DNA of 57,136 nucleotides from Lachnospiraceae bacterium (GCA_017416465.1 JAFQCK010000011.1:1-57136), one strand, 5' to 3'; positions 9,243 to 20,016 are shown, numbered from the stretch's first letter. Notes: generated by a model not told the origin, from the letters alone. Numbers and translations are program-made.

Positions 9243-10007
9243 ATGAAAAATAAAAGATATATTAAGCGAGTTGCAGGGATAGCTTTAATAGGTATGTGTT
9301 CTGTAGGCTTATGTTCATGTGCAAGTTCGATTGATTATACAGAAGAACAGGAAGATGTTATTGCCAATTATGCGGCAGAAATTGTTTTAAAACATGATGT
9401 GGAGTATAAGTATAATTATTATGATTCTGTAAGCAATAAAAAATATGAAGAAGAGACTACTTTTGTTGTTGAAGAAGAACAGACTACGGTATCAAATGCA
9501 AGCACTGTACCGGATGGACAGGAAGAAACTAAAGATAATAATAATGGTAATGACAATTTAAGTCATAGCATTTCAGATTCTTCAACTATTGCATCGGCAT
9601 TTGAATTGCCTACTGGAGTTAACGCAGAGTTTGTAGATTATATGGTTACAAAAGCTTATCCTACTGATGCTTCACAGGATATTTTTGTTATGAAGGCGGT
9701 TGCTAATTCAAAATTATTAGTTCTTAAATTTAAGATAACTAATACTAATCAGACTGATACAGATGTTAATTTTATGGCGAACGAGAAAAAATACAGAGGA
9801 ATTGTTGATGATTCAAAGAAGTATAATGCACAGTTAACACTTTTGTCAGATGCACTTAATACATACGAAGGTAAGATTCCGGCAAATAGTTCTAAGGAAC
9901 TTGTACTGATTTATCAGACGCAGATAGATTCAAAAGAAGATATAAAAAGTATAGCAGTGTCAGTATCAAGTAATAATGGAGAAGGTGCAACTGTTTATTT
10001 GAAATAA
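9243..10007 (+). CDS. Predicted lipoprotein, unknown function
   Basis: A 254-residue exported protein. The signal peptide has an Arg/Lys-rich start and the lipobox GLCSC, giving lipid attachment at about Cys24. An acidic Ser/Asn/Glu-rich linker (residues ~70-115) leads to a C-terminal beta-rich domain of about 130 residues: VLKFKITNTNQTDTDVNF and ELVLIYQTQ are typical of DUF4352/DUF5067-like immunoglobulin-type lipoprotein domains, where a strand pair follows a statement of native ligand binding. That family link is an impression by eye. ATG 9243 has AAAGGA six bases upstream; an in-frame ATG at 9228 has its ribosome site too close. Confidence 0.7.
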   Translation: MKNKRYIKRVAGIALIGMCSVGLCSCASSIDYTEEQEDVIANYAAEIVLKHDVEYKYNYYDSVSNKKYEEETTFVVEEEQTTVSNASTVPDGQEETKDNNNGNDNLSHSISDSSTIASAFELPTGVNAEFVDYMVTKAYPTDASQDIFVMKAVANSKLLVLKFKITNTNQTDTDVNFMANEKKYRGIVDDSKKYNAQLTLLSDALNTYEGKIPANSSKELVLIYQTQIDSKEDIKSIAVSVSSNNGEGATVYLK

Positions 10008-10080
10008 TATCTAAGGGTGAATATTATTTAAGAAGTAAATTATGAGATGTAATAATAAAACTATCTAGGAGGACAAAATT

Positions 10081-10980
10081 ATGGAAACAAATATTTTATT
10101 GGAGAACGGAACAAATGAGTTAGAAGTACTTGAATTTATGATTGATGGAAACGTATACGGAATCAATGTTGCTAAGATTAGAGAGATTATTCCTTATCAA
10201 AAGGTTACACCGGTTCCAAATTCGCATCCAAGTATTGAAGGAATATTTATGCCAAGAGATACTATGATTTCGGTTATAGATTTACCTAAGCATTTGAATT
10301 TAAAAGAAAGCTTATGTATCAAAAATGATATGATGATTATTACAAATTTTAATAATTTGAACATCGGTTTTCATGTTCATTCTATTTATGGTATACATAG
10401 AGTTTCATGGGCAGATATTATTAAACCGGATAAGACTATTAATACAAAGGATTCAAGTATTGCAACAGGTATAATTAAGATTGATGGAAGAATTATTATT
10501 ATTCTTGATTTTGAAAAGATTGTTGCTGATATAAATCCTGATACAGGTTTAAAAGTATCTGATATTGATAAAACTTTTGATGAGAGAAAGAGAAATGAAT
10601 CTACAATTCTTATTGCAGAAGATTCTGCGCTATTAAGTTCTTTAATTACTGATTCATTACACAAATCGGGTTATGTTAATGTGATTCCAACAGATAATGG
10701 ACAGGAAGCGTGGGATTTGTTGTGTAAATTAAGAGATGAAGGTACTGTATATGATAAGGTTAAATGTATCATAACTGATATAGAGATGCCGTTGATGGAT
10801 GGGCACAGACTTACATATCTTGTAAAAACAGATAAAGTGTTAAGAGCAATTCCGGTTGTAATCTTTTCGTCACTTGTTAATGCCGAGATGCGAAAAAAAG
10901 GAGAAGCATTAGGTGCAGATGCTCAATTATCAAAGCCGGAGATTGCTAATTTAGTACATATAATTGATAATTTATTATAA
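10081..10980 (+). CDS. cheV: Chemotaxis coupling protein CheV (CheW + receiver)
   Basis: CheV links chemoreceptors to the CheA kinase and tunes adaptation through its receiver. Residues ~10-160 are a CheW domain (EFMIDGNVYGINVAKIREII, then PVPNSHPSIEGIF). Residues ~172-299 are a receiver: ILIAEDSA holds the acidic pair, IITDIEMPLMDG holds the phospho-acceptor Asp233, VVIFSS the switch Ser, and LSKPE the conserved Lys. Length 299 fits the family. AGGAGG lies seven bases before the ATG. No other chemotaxis or flagellar gene is in the window. The next gene starts within 16 bases and is probably cotranscribed. Confidence 0.93.
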   Translation: METNILLENGTNELEVLEFMIDGNVYGINVAKIREIIPYQKVTPVPNSHPSIEGIFMPRDTMISVIDLPKHLNLKESLCIKNDMMIITNFNNLNIGFHVHSIYGIHRVSWADIIKPDKTINTKDSSIATGIIKIDGRIIIILDFEKIVADINPDTGLKVSDIDKTFDERKRNESTILIAEDSALLSSLITDSLHKSGYVNVIPTDNGQEAWDLLCKLRDEGTVYDKVKCIITDIEMPLMDGHRLTYLVKTDKVLRAIPVVIFSSLVNAEMRKKGEALGADAQLSKPEIANLVHIIDNLL

Positions 10981-10995
10981 GATGAGGTGAAACTG

Positions 10996-12048
10996 GTGAC
11001 TGATACAAATAATGATGATTTTTTGGATTCATTACTACAATCTGTTGATGAAGCGGGAATTTCGAATAGTTCAGTAAATATCGATGAAATTGATGGGATA
11101 TTAGGTTCTATGTCGGGAAATAAAGATGTTTCTTTTGATGATGATAGTATGAATGAAGGTAATGCTAAGACTAAAAAATCAAAAAAGAAAGAAAAAAAGG
11201 TAAAAGAGAAAAAAACTAAAGAAAGAAAGTTTTTTAATAAAGGTAAAAAGAATAAGACAAAAGCTACAGATAACATTGATTTACAGGATGAAGCATCTAA
11301 GATATTAAGTGAAACCGGAAGTACAACTGAAGATATGGAAGGTTTTAAGTTTGATGAAAGTGCTTTGTTTAAAGAATTAGATAGTTTGGATTCTATTGAA
11401 GAAAAAACTACAAAGAAGAAAAAAGAAAAAAAACCAAAGAAACCAAAAAAAGCTAAAAAGAATAAAAATGTTGATAAAGATGGTAGAGTGTTTATTAAAA
11501 AATCTAAGCCGGTTGTACCTGCTGAGAGAATATATATTTCTCCTATAACTTATCCTATTGCATTAACATTTATAGCTGTGGCGGTGTTGTTGGTATTCTT
11601 TGGGGGTAGTATATATAGTTATAATTCTAATTTAAAAAAAGCGTCAAACTATTATGTTGCTAAAGAGTACGATAAGGCGTATAGTATTTTGGCAGGAATG
11701 GACCTGAAAAAAGAAGATGAAGATTTCTATAAACAGGTTAAGAATATAATGTATGTAAAAAAACATTTGAATGATTTTAATACTTATGCTGAGATTGAAA
11801 AGTATGGAGAGGGATTGGAAGCTTTGATACGTGGTATTAAATGCTATGATGAAAATATTGGTCTTTCTAATGAACTTGGAACTGCAGAGATATTAAATTC
11901 TATTTTGAATGAAATTGATACTTCTTTAAAGAGTTACTATAATATGTCGTTAGATGAAGCAAGAGAAATTCTTGTTATGGAAAATAAAAATGAAGCAGGA
12001 GAGTTAATTACGAAAAAGGCTCAGAATGTGAACAAAGGAGATTCGTAA
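10996..12048 (+). CDS. Lysine-rich single-pass membrane protein, unknown
   Basis: A 350-residue protein I do not recognise. The N-terminal ~185 residues are cytoplasmic by charge, with two strongly basic blocks (KKSKKKEKKVKEKKTKER near 60-78 and KKKKEKKPKKPKKAKKNKN near 140-158) separated by an acidic stretch. One membrane segment lies at about 187-208 (IALTFIAVAVLLVFFGGSIY). The last ~140 residues, outside the cell, look like paired helices of TPR type (YVAKEYDKAYSILAGM). GTG 10996 is favoured, with GAGGTGA about six bases before it; GTG 10987 would overlap that site. It follows cheV by 15 bases and overlaps hisH by one base (TAATG), so it is in the same transcript. Confidence 0.7.
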   Translation: MTDTNNDDFLDSLLQSVDEAGISNSSVNIDEIDGILGSMSGNKDVSFDDDSMNEGNAKTKKSKKKEKKVKEKKTKERKFFNKGKKNKTKATDNIDLQDEASKILSETGSTTEDMEGFKFDESALFKELDSLDSIEEKTTKKKKEKKPKKPKKAKKNKNVDKDGRVFIKKSKPVVPAERIYISPITYPIALTFIAVAVLLVFFGGSIYSYNSNLKKASNYYVAKEYDKAYSILAGMDLKKEDEDFYKQVKNIMYVKKHLNDFNTYAEIEKYGEGLEALIRGIKCYDENIGLSNELGTAEILNSILNEIDTSLKSYYNMSLDEAREILVMENKNEAGELITKKAQNVNKGDS

Positions 12049-12653
12049 TGATTGCTATTATTGATTATGATGCCGGTAATATAAAAAGTGTTGAGAAGGC
12101 AATTAATTTTTTAGGAGAAGAAACTGTAATATCAAGAGATAGAGATGAGATATTATCAGCTGATAAGGTTATATTACCAGGAGTAGGAAGCTTCGGTGAT
12201 GCTATGGAGAAGCTTAAGAATTATAATCTTGTAAATACCATTTATGATGTGGTTGATAAAAAAGTACCGTTTCTTGGAATTTGTTTAGGATTACAGCTTT
12301 TGTTTGAAAATAGTGATGAGTCTAAAGGGGTTAGTGGACTTGGTATTTTGGAAGGTGAAATCTTAAGGATACCTGATGAACCGGGACTTAAGATACCTCA
12401 TATTGGTTGGAATTCTTTAAAGTTTATGAATGATGGAAGATTATTTAAAGATATTGCAGATGATGAATATGTTTATTTTGTTCATTCATATTATTTAAAA
12501 GCTAAAAATCCACAGATAGTTAAGGCTGTTACAGAATATAGTACTATATTGGATGTTTCGGTTGAAAAGGATAATGTGTTTGCATGTCAGTTTCATCCGG
12601 AAAAAAGCGGAGATGTAGGACTAAAAATTATTAAAAATTTCATAGAAATATAG
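12048..12653 (+). CDS. hisH: Imidazole glycerol phosphate synthase glutaminase subunit HisH
   Basis: HisH hydrolyses glutamine and channels ammonia to HisF for the fifth step of histidine synthesis. The 201-residue protein begins IAIIDYDAGNIKSV, carries the nucleophile elbow GICLGLQLLFE with the catalytic Cys, and ends with QFHPEKSG, which holds the catalytic His and Glu. All triad residues are present. Its start overlaps the preceding stop by one base and hisF follows after 22 bases. The rest of the his operon is not here, which is unusual: the pair sits between a membrane protein gene and ung. Confidence 0.95.
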   Translation: MIAIIDYDAGNIKSVEKAINFLGEETVISRDRDEILSADKVILPGVGSFGDAMEKLKNYNLVNTIYDVVDKKVPFLGICLGLQLLFENSDESKGVSGLGILEGEILRIPDEPGLKIPHIGWNSLKFMNDGRLFKDIADDEYVYFVHSYYLKAKNPQIVKAVTEYSTILDVSVEKDNVFACQFHPEKSGDVGLKIIKNFIEI

Positions 12654-12675
12654 TTTAGGTTGGAAAGTGTGAAAA

Positions 12676-13449
12676 ATGCATACAAAAAGAATTATTCCAT
12701 GTTTGGATGTTAATAATAATAGAGTAGTAAAAGGGATTAATTTTGTTAATCTAAAAGATGCAGGAGACCCTGTAGAGGTTGCAAAAGCTTATGATAAGGC
12801 CGGTGCGGATGAATTGGTTTTTTTAGATATAACAGCTTCTTCAGATAATAGGTCAACTGTGGTTGATATGGTAAGAAAAGTTGCAGAAAATGTTTTTATT
12901 CCATTTACTGTAGGTGGAGGGATAAGAACTGTTGATGATTTTAAAACCTTACTTAGAGAAGGAGCAGATAAGATTTCTATTAATTCGGCAGCAATTAATA
13001 ATCCGAGACTTATAAGTGATGCTGCTGATAAATTCGGTAGTCAATGTGTTGTAGTTGCTATTGATGCTAAGAGAAGAGCTGATGGAAGTGGTTGGAATAT
13101 TTATAAAAATGGTGGAAGAGTTGATATGGGAATCGATGCTATTGAATGGGCTATGCAGGCTGACAAGTTGGGAGCAGGAGAAATTCTTCTTACGAGTATG
13201 GACTGTGATGGTACAAAAGATGGCTATGACATAGAACTTACAAGAACTATTGCTGAAAATGTGTCTATTCCTGTTATTGCATCAGGCGGAGCTGGAAAAA
13301 AAGAACATTTCTTAGAGGCGCTAAAGGATGGAAAAGCTGAAGCAGTACTTGCGGCATCATTATTCCATTATAAGGAGTTAGAGATAAATGATTTGAAACA
13401 ATATTTACATCAAGAAGGAGTACCTGTAAGATATGTCACAAATAACTAA
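12676..13449 (+). CDS. hisF: Imidazole glycerol phosphate synthase cyclase subunit HisF
   Basis: A 257-residue TIM barrel that joins PRFAR and ammonia into IGP and [21 protein letters not shown] holds the first catalytic Asp, VVAIDAKR the second, and the phosphate-binding strands GGGIRT and ASGGAG are intact. Together with hisH it gives a complete heterodimer. The last 17 bases overlap the start of ung in another frame, which points to translational coupling. Confidence 0.96.
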   Translation: MHTKRIIPCLDVNNNRVVKGINFVNLKDAGDPVEVAKAYDKAGADELVFLDITASSDNRSTVVDMVRKVAENVFIPFTVGGGIRTVDDFKTLLREGADKISINSAAINNPRLISDAADKFGSQCVVVAIDAKRRADGSGWNIYKNGGRVDMGIDAIEWAMQADKLGAGEILLTSMDCDGTKDGYDIELTRTIAENVSIPVIASGGAGKKEHFLEALKDGKAEAVLAASLFHYKELEINDLKQYLHQEGVPVRYVTNN

Positions 13450-14107
13450 TGATTGGTTAAAGCCATTAGAACCTGAATTTAAGAAAGAGTACTATAGAGA
13501 ATTGTTTTATAAAGTAAAAGATGAATATTCAAAGTATCCTGTATATCCAAATGCAGATGATATTTTTAATGCATTTCATCTTACACCTTTTTCTAAAGTT
13601 AAGGTAGTGGTAATTGGACAGGACCCTTATCATGAACCTGGACAGGCTCATGGACTTTCTTTTTCAGTAAAACCGGGAATTGATATTCCACCGTCTCTTG
13701 TAAATATTTATAAAGAATTACATGATGACGTAGGAATTAAGATTCCTAATAATGGATATTTAGAAAAATGGGCAAAAGAAGGAGTATTGTTATTAAATAC
13801 AATTCTTACTGTAAGAGCACATCAGGCAATGTCGCACAGTAGCTTTGGTTGGCAGAAATTTACAGATGCTGCAATTAAAGCATTAAATGAAGAAAACAGA
13901 CCGATTGTGTTTATGCTTTGGGGTAAGCCGGCAGGACAGAAAGAACCAATGCTTACCAATCCTAATCATCTTATATTAAAAGCTCCGCATCCAAGTCCGT
14001 TATCAGCTTATAGAGGCTTTTTTGGTTGTAAGCACTTTAGTAAAGCGAATGAATTTTTGGTTACACATGGAGAAAAGCCTATTAATTGGCAGATAGAAGA
14101 TATATAA
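13433..14107 (+). CDS. ung: Uracil-DNA glycosylase, family 1
   Basis: The enzyme removes uracil from DNA to start base-excision repair. The 224-residue protein has the water-activating loop [18 protein letters not shown], the MLWGKPA strand and the minor-groove loop [13 protein letters not shown] with the catalytic His. Length and motifs are those of a full family-1 UNG. Its ATG lies inside the end of hisF. It is the last gene before a long two-way terminator carrying a repeat in its loop. Confidence 0.96.
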   Translation: MSQITNDWLKPLEPEFKKEYYRELFYKVKDEYSKYPVYPNADDIFNAFHLTPFSKVKVVVIGQDPYHEPGQAHGLSFSVKPGIDIPPSLVNIYKELHDDVGIKIPNNGYLEKWAKEGVLLLNTILTVRAHQAMSHSSFGWQKFTDAAIKALNEENRPIVFMLWGKPAGQKEPMLTNPNHLILKAPHPSPLSAYRGFFGCKHFSKANEFLVTHGEKPINWQIEDI

Positions 14108-14114
14108 TTTGAAT

Positions 14115-14252
14115 AAAAAATCCATATATATTTATCCACGTCGGGACGTTCTCGCTTAGCATTCACCGTAGCGGATACTAAGCTCGGTTGCACCTCGCTA
14201 AGTACCGACGGCTCATGATACCCGTCCTAGGATAAATATATATGGATTTTTT
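14115..14252 (+). repeat. Terminator hairpin with ~85-bp repeat in its loop, copy 1
   Basis: A perfect 23-bp inverted repeat (14115-14137 with 14230-14252) begins with six A and ends with six T, so it can act as an intrinsic terminator in either direction. Its loop, about 14139-14222, is the same sequence as the loop of copy 2 in opposite orientation, roughly 80% identical by eye. Exact shared blocks include CGCTTAGCAT (14153-14162) and ACCTCGCTAAGTACC (14192-14206). The loop is far richer in G+C than its surroundings. Confidence 0.8.
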
Positions 14253-14372
14253 GCATTTCAAATAATAAAGGGATTTTATGGAAAAAGGTGTTATGTTAGA
14301 AATAGAAATATTTTGGGTATTTTTTTGGGGGAATTTAAACAATAAATAATTATATTTTTGAAGTTTATATAT

Positions 14373-14509
14373 AAAAAAAATCCTAATAATTATTTTAAGG
14401 AAGGTATCAGGAACCGTTGGTACTTAGCGAGGTTTTTCACGAACTTAGTACCATTACGGTGGATGCTAAGCGCAAGCGTCCTGACGGAAAAATTATTAGG
14501 ATTTTTTTT
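14373..14509 (-). repeat. Terminator hairpin with ~85-bp repeat in its loop, copy 2
   Basis: A perfect 19-bp inverted repeat (14373-14391 with 14491-14509), eight A at the start and eight T at the end, unlike copy 1 in arm sequence. The loop (about 14400-14486) is the reverse complement of the copy 1 loop; shared blocks lie at 14419-14433 and 14463-14472. It ends 20 bases from the stop of the convergent activase-like gene. The 120 bases between the two copies hold nothing I recognise. Confidence 0.8.
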
Positions 14510-14528
14510 GAAAAATATTTTTATATAA

Positions 14529-17500
14529 TTATTTGTTGTTTAAATTCTTTTGTGCTGTTGAAAGCATAAGTTTAATTCGATTTAACTGATTTACTTCACT
14601 TGCACCCGGGTCATAGTCAACTGCTACGATATTTGCCTCAGGATGACGTCTCCTTAGTTCTTTAATTACACCTTTACCAACGATATGGTTTGGAAGGCAG
14701 GCGAATGGCTGTGCACATACAATGTTTGGGACACCACTATGTATAAGTTCAAGCATTTCTCCGGTAAGGAACCAACCTTCTCCAGTCTGGTTTCCGATAG
14801 AAGTAATAGGTTCAGCATATTTAGCTAAGTCTTCAATATGAGCAGGTGGAATAAAATGTTCGCTCTTTTCTAATTCATCTGATAATACTTTCCTGAATTT
14901 TTCTATAAACCAAATACCGAGATTTGACATAGTTGCATTTTTTTTGCTTGAACCTAAATGTTCAGCTTTGAAATTAGTATTATAGAATGAATATAAGAAG
15001 AAGTCTAAAAGGTCAGGCATTACAGCTTCTGCACCTTCCTGTTCAAGTAATTCTACCAAATGATTATTAGCAGCAGGAAGGAACTTAACTAATATTTCTC
15101 CAACAATACCAACTCTTGGTTTAATCTCATCAGTAAGTTCAAGTTTATCAAAATCTCTTACAATACCTTTGATGTTTTTCTTGAATTCGCCACTATTGAT
15201 ACCAGGCTTTGAAATAGATTTCATACAAATATCTTTCCATTTTTCATATAAAGCGTTAGCAGAACCTTTAACTTTCTCATATGGTCTTGTTCTATATAAT
15301 ACTCTCATAAAGCAATCGCCGTATACGATTCCCTGTAATAATTTGTTAACAAGACTAAGAGAAATCTTGAATCCTGAATTTTTTTCTATACCCTGTACAC
15401 TTAATGAAATTACAGGAACATGTGAAAGCCCTGCTTTTTCTAAAGCACGTCTGATAAATCCTATATAGTTACTTGCTCTGCAACCTCCTCCGGTTTGAGT
15501 GATAATGACAGCAGTTCTGTTTAAATCATATTTTCCGGATAATAATGCGTCCATAAGTTGTCCTATAACAATTAAAGAAGGATAGCATGCATCATTATTA
15601 ACATATTTAAGTCCTACATCAACAGCTTTTTTATCATCTCTGTTCATGACTTCAAGTTTATATCCTGCTGATTTAAATGCAGGTTCAAGGAAGTCGAAAT
15701 GAATAGGAGACATCTGAGGGCAGAGAATAGTATATTCCTTTTTCATCTCTTTAGTAAATTCTACTCTGTTGATATTAGAAGGTTTAATTGTTCTTTCTGT
15801 CTTTTGATTCTCTCTAACTCTTATAGCTGAAAGGAGAGAACGTATTCTGATTCTTGCAGCACCTAAGTTATTCACTTCATCAATTTTAAGAACTGTATAT
15901 ATTTTACCGGAATTAGTTAATATATCGCTGACCTGATCAGTTGTTACTGCATCGAGACCACAACCAAATGAATTAAGCTGAATTAAATCCAAATCCTCAC
16001 GAGTTTTAACGAAATTAGCGGCTTTAAATAATCTTGAATGATACATCCACTGATCCATTACTATAAGAGGTCTTTCGACTTCTGCGAGATGTGAAATCGA
16101 ATCCTCAGTTAGTACGGCAATGCCGTATGAATTAATGAGTTCAGGGATACCATGATTGATTTCAGGGTCGACATGATAAGGTCTACCTGCAAGGACAATA
16201 CCACGTTTGTTGTTGTCCTTCATAAACTGTAAGACTTCTTCACCCTTTTTCATAATGTCATTTCTAACATTTTCCATTTCAGTCCAGCCTGCAATTACTG
16301 CATCACTTACTTCATTTTCAGGAATATCAAGTTCTTTCGAAAATACTTTTACAAGCTGTTTCTTTAATACATCCAAATTAGTCATAGCCATAAATGGATT
16401 CATAAATTTAATTTCACCATTTACAATTTCTTCTACATTGTTCTTAATGTTTTCGGCATAAGAAGTAACTATTGGACAGTTGTAGTGATTATTGGCATCA
16501 GGAATTTCATTTCTTTCGTATGGAATACAAGGATAGAAAATAAATTTTATCCCTTGCTTAATAAGCCATGTAACGTGACCATGAGCTAATTTTGCCGGAT
16601 AACATTCTGATTCACTTGGAATCGACTCTATACCAAGTTCGTAAATTTTTCTGTTAGAATTAGGAGAAAGAACTACGTTATATCCTAATTTTTTGAAAAA
16701 TACTGCCCAAAATGGATAGTTTTCATACATATTAAGAACTCTTGGAATACCAACGGTACCTCTAGGAGCCTCGTCTGATGTAAGAGATTCGTAATTAAAT
16801 AATCTTTTTAATTTATATTCAAATAGGTTTGGAATGTTTTCTTTGTTTTTTGTTTTTCCAACACCTTTTTCACATCTGTTACCAGTGATAAATTGTCGAC
16901 CACCTGAAAATTTATTAATTGTAAGAAGACAACTGTTTGTACAACCTTTACATCTTGCCATAGAAGTAGAGTATTGAAGTTTATTAATTTTATCAATTGA
17001 AAGCATTGTGGTTTCTTTTGATTCATCATATCTTTCACGAGCAACTAAAGCAGCACCAAAAGCACCCATTATACCTGCAATATCAGGTCGTACGGCATTA
17101 CAGCCTGAAATCTTTTCAAAACTTCTAAGTACAGCATTGTTGTAGAAAGTACCACCCTGAACAACAACCTTTTCACCAAGGTCCTTAGGGTCAGTGATTT
17201 TAATAACTTTATATAATGCATTTTTGATAACTGAGTAAGCTAAACCGGCAGAAATATCTGAAACTTCAGAGCCTTCTTTTTGAGCTTGTTTAACATTTGA
17301 ATTCATAAATACGGTACAACGAGTACCTAAATCTACAGGATTTTTTGCAAATAAAGCTTCATTTGCGAAATCTATAACACTGTAATTAAGTGATTTTGCA
17401 AATGTTTCTATGAATGAACCGCATCCTGATGAACATGCTTCATTTAACTGAACGCTGTCAACAGTTTTGTTCTTGATTTTAATACATTTCATATCCTGAC

Positions 17501-18764
17501 CACCAATGTCAAGGATACAGTCAACTTCAGGTTCAAAGAATGAAGCAGCATAGTAGTGTGAAACAGTTTCAACTTCGCCTTCGTCAAGCATTAAAGCAGC
17601 TTTTATTAATGCTTCACCATAACCTGTTGAGCACGAGTAAACAATTCTTGCACTATCAGGAATAATTTCATATATTTCTTTAATTGCACGAATAGTAGTA
17701 GCAAGCGGACTACCATTATTATTGCTATAGAATGAGTAAAGTAAAGTTCCGTCTTCACCTACAAGGGCAACCTTTGTAGTAGTAGAACCTGCATCAATTC
17801 CTAAGAAACAGTCACCTTCATAGTCCTTTAAGTCGGCAGAAGAAACCTTATTCTCATTATGTCTGTTGATGAATTCGTCATATTCCTCCTGAGAAGCAAA
17901 TAAAGGCTCCATTCTTTTTATTTCGAATTCCATCTTTATTCCGGTAGATAATCTTTCAATCATATCTGAAAGAGAAGTAATACAATCATCTTTACGGTTA
18001 AGGGCTGCACCTGTAGCTGCAAAAAGATGCGAATGGTCAGGTGCAATGATTTGTTCATCTGTAAGGTTAAGTGTTCGGATAAATGCGTTTCTAAGTTCCG
18101 GTAGGAAATGAAGTGGTCCTCCTAAGAAAGCAATGTTTCCACGAATTGGTTTGCCACAAGCAAGACCACTGATTGTCTGGTTAACAACTGCCTGGAAAAT
18201 AGAAGCAGAAAGGTCTTCCTTTGTTGCTCCTTCATTAATTAAAGGTTGAATATCTGTTTTGGCAAAAACACCACATCTTGCAGCAATTGGATAAATCGCC
18301 TTGTAATTTTTGGCATACTCATTAAGACCGGAAGCATCTGTTTGTAATAAAGAAGCCATCTGGTCGATAAAAGAACCTGTACCACCGGCACAGATACCGT
18401 TCATTCTCTGCTCAATTCCACCTGTAAAATAAATAATTTTAGCATCTTCACCACCAAGCTCAATAGCAACATCAGTGTGAGGTGCGTAATCACTGAGTGC
18501 TGTAGATACAGCAACAACTTCTTGCACAAATGGAACATCAAGATGTTTAGATAGTGTAAGACCACCTGAACCTGTTATTACAGGATTAAGGTCAATTTCA
18601 CCTAGTAAATCTTTAGCTTTCTTTAACAACAATGCAAGAGTTTCCTGGATGTTTGCATAATGACGCTCATAATCCGAAAATAAAATCTTATTCGTAGAAT
18701 CAAGAATAGCAATTTTTACAGTTGTTGAACCTATGTCAATTCCTAATGAATAGTTATTTTTCAT
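14529..18764 (-). CDS. Giant acyl-CoA dehydratase activase-like protein (two ASKHA domains + DUF2229 + D-subunit-like part)
   Basis: A 1411-residue cytoplasmic protein. Two BadF/BadG/HgdC-type ATPase domains stand in tandem: the first from residue ~5 ([38 protein letters not shown]), the second from ~320 ([37 protein letters not shown]). The Cys in each GxGSF region is the usual [4Fe-4S] ligand. A DUF2229 domain follows ([19 protein letters not shown], then [14 protein letters not shown]), and the last ~400 residues resemble 2-hydroxyacyl-CoA dehydratase subunits ([26 protein letters not shown]). Small activases use ATP to push one electron into a dehydratase; for this large fused class the partner is not established. 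No dehydratase subunit genes are nearby. Transcribed toward ung and ended by the repeat-bearing terminator. Confidence 0.88.
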   Translation of the reverse strand: MKNNYSLGIDIGSTTVKIAILDSTNKILFSDYERHYANIQETLALLLKKAKDLLGEIDLNPVITGSGGLTLSKHLDVPFVQEVVAVSTALSDYAPHTDVAIELGGEDAKIIYFTGGIEQRMNGICAGGTGSFIDQMASLLQTDASGLNEYAKNYKAIYPIAARCGVFAKTDIQPLINEGATKEDLSASIFQAVVNQTISGLACGKPIRGNIAFLGGPLHFLPELRNAFIRTLNLTDEQIIAPDHSHLFAATGAALNRKDDCITSLSDMIERLSTGIKMEFEIKRMEPLFASQEEYDEFINRHNENKVSSADLKDYEGDCFLGIDAGSTTTKVALVGEDGTLLYSFYSNNNGSPLATTIRAIKEIYEIIPDSARIVYSCSTGYGEALIKAALMLDEGEVETVSHYYAASFFEPEVDCILDIGGQDMKCIKIKNKTVDSVQLNEACSSGCGSFIETFAKSLNYSVIDFANEALFAKNPVDLGTRCTVFMNSNVKQAQKEGSEVSDISAGLAYSVIKNALYKVIKITDPKDLGEKVVVQGGTFYNNAVLRSFEKISGCNAVRPDIAGIMGAFGAALVARERYDESKETTMLSIDKINKLQYSTSMARCKGCTNSCLLTINKFSGGRQFITGNRCEKGVGKTKNKENIPNLFEYKLKRLFNYESLTSDEAPRGTVGIPRVLNMYENYPFWAVFFKKLGYNVVLSPNSNRKIYELGIESIPSESECYPAKLAHGHVTWLIKQGIKFIFYPCIPYERNEIPDANNHYNCPIVTSYAENIKNNVEEIVNGEIKFMNPFMAMTNLDVLKKQLVKVFSKELDIPENEVSDAVIAGWTEMENVRNDIMKKGEEVLQFMKDNNKRGIVLAGRPYHVDPEINHGIPELINSYGIAVLTEDSISHLAEVERPLIVMDQWMYHSRLFKAANFVKTREDLDLIQLNSFGCGLDAVTTDQVSDILTNSGKIYTVLKIDEVNNLGAARIRIRSLLSAIRVRENQKTERTIKPSNINRVEFTKEMKKEYTILCPQMSPIHFDFLEPAFKSAGYKLEVMNRDDKKAVDVGLKYVNNDACYPSLIVIGQLMDALLSGKYDLNRTAVIITQTGGGCRASNYIGFIRRALEKAGLSHVPVISLSVQGIEKNSGFKISLSLVNKLLQGIVYGDCFMRVLYRTRPYEKVKGSANALYEKWKDICMKSISKPGINSGEFKKNIKGIVRDFDKLELTDEIKPRVGIVGEILVKFLPAANNHLVELLEQEGAEAVMPDLLDFFLYSFYNTNFKAEHLGSSKKNATMSNLGIWFIEKFRKVLSDELEKSEHFIPPAHIEDLAKYAEPITSIGNQTGEGWFLTGEMLELIHSGVPNIVCAQPFACLPNHIVGKGVIKELRRRHPEANIVAVDYDPGASEVNQLNRIKLMLSTAQKNLNNK

Positions 18765-19061
18765 GATAATTTCAACCTTTCTTTTCTTTAAACATTTAAC
18801 CTATGGTATATATAAGAAAATTTTTTCTTACAATATATGTAAATTAGTAAATTTGTTTGCTTATAATAAAACGAAACTATCCCATTATAAACTATAAGCT
18901 TACAAAATTCAACCCAAATAGACAAATAACCTGATATTAAGTAGAAATTAAAACTATCATATATAGTATTTTAAAATATATGTATCAAGTAATTATAATA
19001 TTAAATATAGATAAAAAATATAAAAAAAGTGTAATAAATTAAAAGGTATAAGGCAAAATAT
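18765..19061. other. AT-rich divergent intergenic region
   Basis: About 300 bases between the activase-like gene (minus) and the rhomboid-like gene (plus). It is very A+T-rich with no coding frame. Nothing beyond the plus-strand promoter at its right end could be recognised; a minus-strand promoter is expected here, but no convincing -35/-10 pair stood out. Confidence 0.5.
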
Positions 19062-19090
19062 TTGACAAATAAAAGATATATATCTATAAT
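19062..19090 (+). promoter_or_regulatory. Perfect consensus sigma-A promoter
   Basis: TTGACA, a 17-base spacer and TATAAT, an exact match to consensus, about 60 bases before the rhomboid-like start codon. It probably also drives lysA. Confidence 0.85.
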
Positions 19091-19152
19091 AAAAAAATCG
19101 TAACTGTTTAGAACTGTACGGTTATAAAATATTGGAAGTAGGAGTAGATGAA

Positions 19153-20016
19153 TTGAAATTTTTTAGTAAACTTGAACGGAAATATGGAAAATATGCAATA
19201 AAGAATCTTATGTACTATATTATTATTCTTTATGTTGCAGGTTGGATAATCCAAATGTTTGCACCGGGACTTTATTATAGTATGTTAGCCCTTGATGTTG
19301 AAAAAATAATAGATAACCTTCAGATTTGGAGATTGTTTTCCTTTATAATAATGCCACCGGATTCTTCGATGATTTTTATGATTTTTGCATTATACCTTTA
19401 TTACATGCTTGGAAGTAGTTTGGAAAGAGTGTGGGGAGCATTTAAGTTTAATGTATATTTTTTTATGGGAGTAATCTTTCATATAATTGCGGCATTTTTG
19501 ATTTATTTTATTTTTGATTATAATATTGGTTTGTATTTTTCGACATATTATATTAATTTATCACTATTTTTAGCATTTGCTTGTATTTATCCTGATATGG
19601 AATTATATTTATTTTTTGTAATTCCTGTTAAAATAAAATGGCTTGGGATTTTTGATGCAGTTTATTTTATTTATACAGTTGTTATGTATATTTATATAGG
19701 AATGAATACTACAGGAAGTTATAGTGCAAGTGCCTATGGTACTGCATTTTCAGCTATATTATCAATGCTTAACTTTATAGTATTTTTCTTTATGACAAGA
19801 AATTATAAAAGAATTTCACCGACAGAGATAAAACGAAAGCAAAACTACAGAAGAGAAGTTAATGTTAGTAGAGGTGAGAATCTTGTTCATAAGTGTGATA
19901 TTTGTGGGAGAACAAATGTAACTAATCCTGAGCTTACATTTAGATATTGTTCTAAGTGTGCAGGGAATCATGAATACTGTAATGATCATTTATTTACACA
20001 TGAGCATGTGAAGTAG
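19153..20016 (+). CDS. Rhomboid-like membrane protein with C-terminal zinc-ribbon-like tail
   Basis: A 287-residue protein with about six membrane segments between residues ~15 and ~215, then a hydrophilic tail. The pattern ALYLYYMLGSSLERVWGAFKF, after the second segment, is the signature seen in rhomboid/derlin-like folds. The GxSG serine motif of active rhomboid proteases is not visible where expected (SAYGTAFS instead), so it is probably a pseudoprotease. The tail has HKCDICG, YCSKCAG and EYCNDH, enough Cys/His for one or two zinc sites. TTG 19153 is chosen because GTAGGAG lies eight bases upstream; the TTG at 19132 has no ribosome site. The gene is followed by lysA after 37 bases. Confidence 0.7.
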   Translation: MKFFSKLERKYGKYAIKNLMYYIIILYVAGWIIQMFAPGLYYSMLALDVEKIIDNLQIWRLFSFIIMPPDSSMIFMIFALYLYYMLGSSLERVWGAFKFNVYFFMGVIFHIIAAFLIYFIFDYNIGLYFSTYYINLSLFLAFACIYPDMELYLFFVIPVKIKWLGIFDAVYFIYTVVMYIYIGMNTTGSYSASAYGTAFSAILSMLNFIVFFFMTRNYKRISPTEIKRKQNYRREVNVSRGENLVHKCDICGRTNVTNPELTFRYCSKCAGNHEYCNDHLFTHEHVK

